This document shows, in pieces, positions 59,574 to 64,000 of a stretch of DNA of 64,000 nucleotides. The notes beneath the pieces were generated by a model that was not told the DNA's origin, did not search any database, and was given only the letters and a program-made list of their open reading frames with translations. The position numbers were made by a program, and so were the translations under genes. Source of the DNA: JAKAWQ01 sp035509315 (GTDB taxonomy: Bacteria > Pseudomonadota > Alphaproteobacteria > Acetobacterales > Acetobacteraceae); NCBI GenBank assembly GCA_035509315.1, contig DATJLS010000080.1, positions 161,467-225,466 on the forward strand, given 5' to 3'. Positions within the stretch are counted from its first letter, which is position 1, and every line of letters starts with the position of its first letter.

Positions 59574-60377
59574 CTACTCCGCGGCCGCGCGCGTGGGCGA
59601 GGCCGCCGGAAGGATAAGGGAAAAAAGCGTGGTGCGATCGAGGTCATTCTCGAACCATGCGGAGATCGCAGCTTCGCGTGGGCCGATATAGGCCGGAATA
59701 TCGTTCTTGAGCTGCATTGGTACATCGTGGCCGGGAACGAGAAGCGTGCCGGCGCGACGGCGCCAATGCTCCCAGATCGTCTGCATCGAGCGGCGGCTTT
59801 GCGCCTGATCGTAGGTCATGTCCGCAGCCAGAGAGAGAAGCTCGGCGCGGTTCTTGACCGAATCGCCGGTGAAGAGAATATCGCGATCGGGCATGGAAAG
59901 AATGAAGAAGAGATGGCCGGGCGTATGGCCGGGAGCAGCGCCCGCCGTCATGCCCGGAAGAATCATTTCGCCCGGAGTGATCCGGCGCGTGCGCGGGTCC
60001 TGATCGAGCGTGCGCACGTAAAGCTCGGGCACCGTATCGTGTCCCCAGGGCTGCGCGACGGACCAGGCAAGCTCGTCAGCGCCGATCCAGGTGGTCGCAT
60101 TGGGAAACATCACCCAGTTCACCGAATGGTCCCAGTGGGAGTGCGTGAGGATGACATCCGTCACGTCGGCGGGCGACAGCCCGCGCGCCTCGAGCCGCCG
60201 GCGAAGGAGGCCCCGCTGGGCGAAAGAGCCGACATCGATGAGCGCAATGCGGCCCTCGCCACGCAGAAGTGCGATCGTGCTCCAGCCGAGCCCGCCATGG
60301 CAGACCGATTTTCCGGGATAGCCCTGGACGACGATGTCGAGCTCGTAGGATCCGGCGCGCATCTTCTCCTCCGTCAT
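59574..60377 (-). CDS. Metallo-beta-lactamase-fold hydrolase
   Basis: A 267-residue MBL-fold protein. The metal-binding signature is ILTHSHWDHSVNW, with further ligands in AAPGHTPGHLFFIL (His), ILFTGDSVKNRAEL (Asp) and LVPGHDVPM (His). Start ATG 60377 (MTEEKMRAGSYELDIVVQGY) lies 10 bp after the dehydrogenase stop codon; 14 more codons are open upstream. Members of this branch include lactonases and other ester hydrolases; the substrate here is unknown. Last gene of the molybdoenzyme-dehydrogenase-MBL operon. Confidence 0.87.
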   Translation of the reverse strand: MTEEKMRAGSYELDIVVQGYPGKSVCHGGLGWSTIALLRGEGRIALIDVGSFAQRGLLRRRLEARGLSPADVTDVILTHSHWDHSVNWVMFPNATTWIGADELAWSVAQPWGHDTVPELYVRTLDQDPRTRRITPGEMILPGMTAGAAPGHTPGHLFFILSMPDRDILFTGDSVKNRAELLSLAADMTYDQAQSRRSMQTIWEHWRRRAGTLLVPGHDVPMQLKNDIPAYIGPREAAISAWFENDLDRTTLFSLILPAASPTRAAAE

Positions 60378-60387
60378 GGGTGAAGCC

Positions 60388-61485
60388 TCAACGCGGCAGG
60401 CGCAGCAAGGGAAAGGCACTCATGACATGCGGATCGGTCACCGCCGCTGCCCCCTGCACATAACTGCGGTCGAGCGTGGCGGAACTCGTCAACCCAAGCA
60501 AGGCTAGGCATTCGATCATCTCGATCTCGAGCAATTCGAGCACCCTGAGCACGCCGGCCTCTCCCCCGGCGGCAAGGCCGTAGCAATAGAGCCGCCCGAT
60601 ACCGACCGCCTCCGCCCCGAGGGCCAGGGCCTTGACGATATCGCTGCCGCGCGAAAATCCGCCATCGATGAAGATCCGGGCGCGGCCGGCCACCGCGCTC
60701 ACGATCTCGGGCAGCATATCGAGCGTACCGCGTCCATGGTCGAGCTGACGCCCGCCATGATTGGAGACATAGATCACCTCGACCCCATGATCGCAGGCGA
60801 TCACCGCATCTTCCGCGGTCGCGATTCCCTTGATGATCAGGGGCATCGCATGATTGTCCTTGAAGCGTTTGATCTCGTCCCAGCTCAAGGCGGCCTGGAA
60901 ATGCATCCCGGCCCCGCCGCGCCGCCAGGGCTTGGCGAAGCGCCTCGTGATGTCGCGCTCACGGCGGGAATAAACCGCAGAATCCACCGTATAGCAGAAG
61001 GCTTCGTAGCCGGCCGCAACGGCACGGCGGATGAAATCGTCCGCATAGGCTTCGTCGCCACGCTTGTAGAGCTGGAAGAACCGGCGCGCCGGCGCAGCTT
61101 CGGCCGTCGCCTCCAAGCCCGGTTGCGTGACGGAGCTTACCATGATCGGCACGCCGAACATCGCCGCCGCGCGCGCCGCGGTGGCGGCCCCGTCCGCATC
61201 GAAGGATTCGAGCGAGCCCACGGGCGAGAAGAAAACCGGCAGGCGCGCGAGCGTACCAAGAATTGGCCCGGCCGCATCGACGCGCGAGACATCGCGCAGG
61301 ACGCGCGGCCGGAACGCAATCGAATCGAGCGCGGCGCGGTTCCGTCTGAGCGTGGTCTCCGTCTCGGTGCCGCCGGTCAGATAGTCCCAGGAATGATCGG
61401 GAAGCCGTGCACGCGCCGCTGCGACAAGTTCGTGCAGGCACTGATACTCGCCGCCGATGGCATCCAGTTTCGAGATATCGACCAC
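60388..61485 (-). CDS. FMN-dependent 2-hydroxyacid dehydrogenase/oxidase
   Basis: A 365-residue TIM-barrel flavoprotein of the lactate/glycolate/mandelate family. The catalytic His is in YVSNHGGRQLDHGRG; the FMN-phosphate loop is RIFIDGGFSRGSDIVKALAL and GAEAVGIGRLYCYGLAAGG; the N-terminal active-site Tyr is in HSWDYLTGGTETETTLRRN. A single polar loop with no membrane-anchoring segment suggests a soluble enzyme. It sits 24 bp after a molybdoenzyme gene and 10 bp before an MBL hydrolase, suggesting a shared catabolic route. Substrate not identifiable. Confidence 0.9.
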   Translation of the reverse strand: MVDISKLDAIGGEYQCLHELVAAARARLPDHSWDYLTGGTETETTLRRNRAALDSIAFRPRVLRDVSRVDAAGPILGTLARLPVFFSPVGSLESFDADGAATAARAAAMFGVPIMVSSVTQPGLEATAEAAPARRFFQLYKRGDEAYADDFIRRAVAAGYEAFCYTVDSAVYSRRERDITRRFAKPWRRGGAGMHFQAALSWDEIKRFKDNHAMPLIIKGIATAEDAVIACDHGVEVIYVSNHGGRQLDHGRGTLDMLPEIVSAVAGRARIFIDGGFSRGSDIVKALALGAEAVGIGRLYCYGLAAGGEAGVLRVLELLEIEMIECLALLGLTSSATLDRSYVQGAAAVTDPHVMSAFPLLRLPR

Positions 61486-61509
61486 CTTTCCCTCCCTTTT
61501 GCGAGATCC

Positions 61510-63813
61510 CTAAGCCGCGGCGATCTCCGGCGGCGAATGAACCTTGATCGGCGGCAGGGCGTCCCGCCAGCACTCCACCTCGACGAGGCAGCTATGCGCC
61601 GACGGCCCCTGGCCGAGCCGCGATGTGCCAACATCCTGTGTCAGGACGTTCGGGTTGCCGTGAACGCAGAGACTGCCCGGCTTGCCAGGCTCCAGCGGAT
61701 CGAACCAGGCCCCGGTCGGCAGCACGACCACTCCGCGCAGAATGGTGTCGGTCAGCGCAAGACCGGCGAGGCAGGCCCCTCGGTCGTTGAACACGCGCAC
61801 GATATCGCCGGAAGCGAGGCCGCGCGCCGCAGCATCCGCCGGATGCATCGAGAGCGGCTCCCTCCCCGCGATCTTGCTCTCCAGGCTGAGCGCACCCTGA
61901 TCCATCTGCCCGTGCAGCCGGGTCGCTGGCTGGACCGAGACGAGATGAAGCGGGAATCGCGCCGCGCGCGGCGCCCCGAGATACTCGCGTGGCTCCTTCC
62001 AGACCGGATGTCCGGGGCAATCATCGTAGCCGAAGCCGGCGATCGTCTCGGAAAAGATTTCGATCCGCCCCGATGGCGTGTTGAGCCGCTTTCCCACAGG
62101 GTCCCGAGCGAAGGCGGAGTACGGCACGCGCGGCATCGCCGGCGCCGGGATCTCGACAAAGCCCGCATCCCAGAACCGGTCGAAATCCACGATCTCGATG
62201 CCCATGCGGCTGCAAACCATGCGCGTATGCTCGTACATCACGCGCAGCCACGTTGCGGCATCGCGCTGCTCGGTGAAGCGCGGACGCACGCCGAGCGCAT
62301 CGGCAATATCGGAAAAAATGGCGAAATCGTCGCGCGCTTCTCCTTGCGGCGGAATCGCCCGATGCATAGCGAGGATATAGCGATCGTGCGCGCTCGAGCC
62401 GATATCGTCGCGCTCGAGCGTGGTGGTCGCCGGCAGCACGATGTCGGCATGCCGCGCAAGGGGAGTCCACCAGGGCTCGTGGATGATGATCGTCTCCGGC
62501 CTCGCCCAGGCAGAGAGAAGGCGGTTGAGGTCCTGATGATGATGGAACGGGTTGCCTCCCGCCCAATAGATCAGCCTCGTGTCCGGATAGCGAAGCCGTC
62601 GCCCGTTATAGTCGTACTCGCTGCCAGGATGCTCGAGCATCTCGGTCAGGCGGGCGACGGGGATGAAGCTCTCCGCTGGATTGGAGAGCGGCGGCAGCCT
62701 GACCGCGGGCACCTCCGCGCGCGGCGTGCCCATGCCGGCGATGCTGCCATGGCCGAAAGAGAAGCCCTGGCCCGGCTTGCCGATGCCGCCCAGCATCGCG
62801 GCCAGCGCCACCAGCATCCAGAATGGCTGCTCGCCATATTCCGCACGCTGCAGCGCCCAGGTCGCGGTAAGCATGGTCGGCAGAAGCGCGCAATCGCGCG
62901 CGAGCGCCACGATGGCATCGGGGGCGATTCCGGTGATCGGTGCCGCCCAATCGGGCGTCTTCGCAATGCCATCCTCCTCGCCGCGGAGATAGGAGGCAAG
63001 ACGGCCGAACCCCACCGTGCAACGCTCCAGAAAGTCTCGATCCGCGCGATTCTCCACGAGCAGCACATGCGCCATCGCGAGCATCAGCGCCGTATCGGTG
63101 CAGGGGCGGATGGGCAACCATTCGCCCGGAGCATCGCCCCGCAACGGCGAGATGCTGACGAGCCGCACGCCGGCCGCCGCCGCGCGCTCGGCGGAGCGCT
63201 GCATCGGATGCTCGCCTCCACCACCCGAATGCACCTGATTGTTGCTGTAGCGCACACCGCCGAAGCAGACCATCAGCCTGGCATGGCGCGCGATGTCGCG
63301 CCATGCGACCATCGACCCCGTGATGGGGGCCGTGTCGCCCACGATGTGCGGCATCAGCGTCATGCCGGCAGCGTAGGAATAGTTGGTGAGCTGGCCCGTG
63401 TAGCCGCCGGCGATCGAGAGCAGGCGATGCAGTTGCTGGCGCGCATGATGAAAACGGCCCGCAGAGGACCAGCCATAGCTGCCCCCGAAGATGCTCGCCG
63501 CGCCATGCCGATCCCGCACCCGGGCGATCTCGCCGGCAACGAGCGTGATCGCACGGTCCCAGCGCAAGGGAACGAACCGCTCGCCGCCGCGCTGCGTGCC
63601 GCCCGCGCGATCGCCGGTGAGCCAGCCTTCCCGGACATAAGGCCGGTCGATCCGCGAGGGCGCATGCACCGCGGAGGGAATGCTGCGCAGCAATGCGGGT
63701 GGCGCGGGGTCCCGGCCGAATGGCCGTACCGAAACGAGGCGATCCCCCTCGACCACGGACGTGAACGCGCCCCAATGCGCGGCATGCGATCTCAATTCCG
63801 TCACGCGATGCAT
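61510..63813 (-). CDS. Molybdopterin oxidoreductase, biotin/TMAO/DMSO-reductase type
   Basis: A 767-residue member of the DMSO reductase family. It lacks the N-terminal [4Fe-4S] domain and any Tat signal, like cytosolic BisC. The molybdenum ligand region is FGGSYGWSSAGRFHHARQQL, where Ser coordinates Mo in TorA/BisC/DmsA. Further landmarks are NQVHSGGGGEHPMQ, WWTPLARHADIVLPATTTLE, YWAGGNPFHHHQDLNRLL and the C-terminal molybdopterin-dinucleotide domain (LHGQMDQGALSLESKIAGRE, VRVFNDRGACLAG). First gene of a three-gene operon. The reaction is likely reduction of an S- or N-oxide, or dehydrogenation; direction unknown. Confidence 0.9.
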   Translation of the reverse strand: MHRVTELRSHAAHWGAFTSVVEGDRLVSVRPFGRDPAPPALLRSIPSAVHAPSRIDRPYVREGWLTGDRAGGTQRGGERFVPLRWDRAITLVAGEIARVRDRHGAASIFGGSYGWSSAGRFHHARQQLHRLLSIAGGYTGQLTNYSYAAGMTLMPHIVGDTAPITGSMVAWRDIARHARLMVCFGGVRYSNNQVHSGGGGEHPMQRSAERAAAAGVRLVSISPLRGDAPGEWLPIRPCTDTALMLAMAHVLLVENRADRDFLERCTVGFGRLASYLRGEEDGIAKTPDWAAPITGIAPDAIVALARDCALLPTMLTATWALQRAEYGEQPFWMLVALAAMLGGIGKPGQGFSFGHGSIAGMGTPRAEVPAVRLPPLSNPAESFIPVARLTEMLEHPGSEYDYNGRRLRYPDTRLIYWAGGNPFHHHQDLNRLLSAWARPETIIIHEPWWTPLARHADIVLPATTTLERDDIGSSAHDRYILAMHRAIPPQGEARDDFAIFSDIADALGVRPRFTEQRDAATWLRVMYEHTRMVCSRMGIEIVDFDRFWDAGFVEIPAPAMPRVPYSAFARDPVGKRLNTPSGRIEIFSETIAGFGYDDCPGHPVWKEPREYLGAPRAARFPLHLVSVQPATRLHGQMDQGALSLESKIAGREPLSMHPADAAARGLASGDIVRVFNDRGACLAGLALTDTILRGVVVLPTGAWFDPLEPGKPGSLCVHGNPNVLTQDVGTSRLGQGPSAHSCLVEVECWRDALPPIKVHSPPEIAAA

Positions 63814-64000
63814 CTCCGATGCGGAAAACTGCGCTGATCGCGCCGGAGCGAGAAGAAGCCTGGACTTGCCCCGATTTCGTGGAGAGGTGAGAGCTTGGGA
63901 TCAAGCTATGTAATCTGATGGCACGTTATCCTCCTGTTTCGTGGCATTCTTTGGTTCGATCCCCGGCGGCGTCATTCTTCCGTCCCGACCCGCGCACTGA
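63814..64000. other. Upstream region of the molybdoenzyme operon, end of window
   Basis: 187 bp with no supported gene. It should contain the promoter of the minus-strand operon; I see no convincing -35/-10 pair. Confidence 0.3.

Noticed and set aside
1..64000. CRISPR arrays, prophage or IS elements
   Set aside because: No regularly spaced repeats of CRISPR type, no cas, integrase or transposase genes were recognised; the dispersed repeats are isolated and of intergenic palindromic type.

Overview
This window looks like a chromosomal segment of a high-GC alphaproteobacterium, probably an Acetobacteraceae-type acidophile or relative. That family-level guess rests on codon usage, the dnaA neighbourhood (ubiE / mutM-echA-rpsT-dnaA-dnaN-recF-tRNA-Gln), and Rhizobiales/Acetobacteraceae-style TAGAGC...GCTCTA intergenic repeats; no rRNA is present to confirm it. 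Most of the window is ordinary housekeeping and metabolism. The 43.7-58.4 kb stretch is a distinct accessory island.

Layout. 1-9 kb (minus strand): end-truncated D-amino-acid dehydrogenase, an M24 aminopeptidase P, a DUF1127 protein, a catalytically dead HtrA-like protein, a double-GNAT protein, two tandem class I aminotransferases and glutamyl-Q tRNA(Asp) synthetase. 9-18 kb: a carboxylesterase, an HNH endonuclease, a complete peptide-type ABC importer (SBP, two permeases, two ATPases), and an orphan type VI secretion-associated trio (PP2C phosphatase, TssJ lipoprotein, unknown protein). 18-28 kb: HSL-type hydrolase, GT39 glycosyltransferase, mutL, GMC oxidoreductase, SDR plus nitronate monooxygenase, and a frameshifted DUF429 gene. 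28-43 kb: gyrB, a nitrate/sulfonate-type ABC transporter without a binding protein, dut-coaBC-ubiE, mutM, echA, rpsT, dnaA, dnaN, recF and tRNA-Gln(TTG).

The island (43.7-58.4 kb) is bracketed by two RNAs that match the fluoride riboswitch (crcB motif). The plus-strand one precedes a six-gene hydrogenase-like membrane complex (HyfC, E, F, G, a HyfH-HyfI fusion, HyfB), followed by the fluoride channel gene crcB and a DUF190 gene. The complex is not a hydrogenase: all four cysteines that would bind the Ni-Fe site in the large subunit are replaced, so it belongs with the poorly understood energy-converting-hydrogenase-related (Ehr) complexes. The minus-strand riboswitch, with a good sigma70-type promoter in front of it, precedes a short leader ORF and a tight operon of a dynamin-like GTPase and two MutS-like ATPases. 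The two operons converge. My reading is that the whole island is one fluoride-response system: F- export by CrcB, a proton- or cation-translocating redox complex that would help cope with HF-driven acidification or keep up the membrane potential, and a GTPase/MutS module of unknown role.

58.9-64 kb: a lipoprotein, then a minus-strand operon of a BisC/TorA-type molybdoenzyme, an FMN 2-hydroxyacid dehydrogenase and a metallo-beta-lactamase-fold hydrolase. Dispersed ~105-bp repeats sit at gene ends across the window and in several cases supply the stop codon itself.
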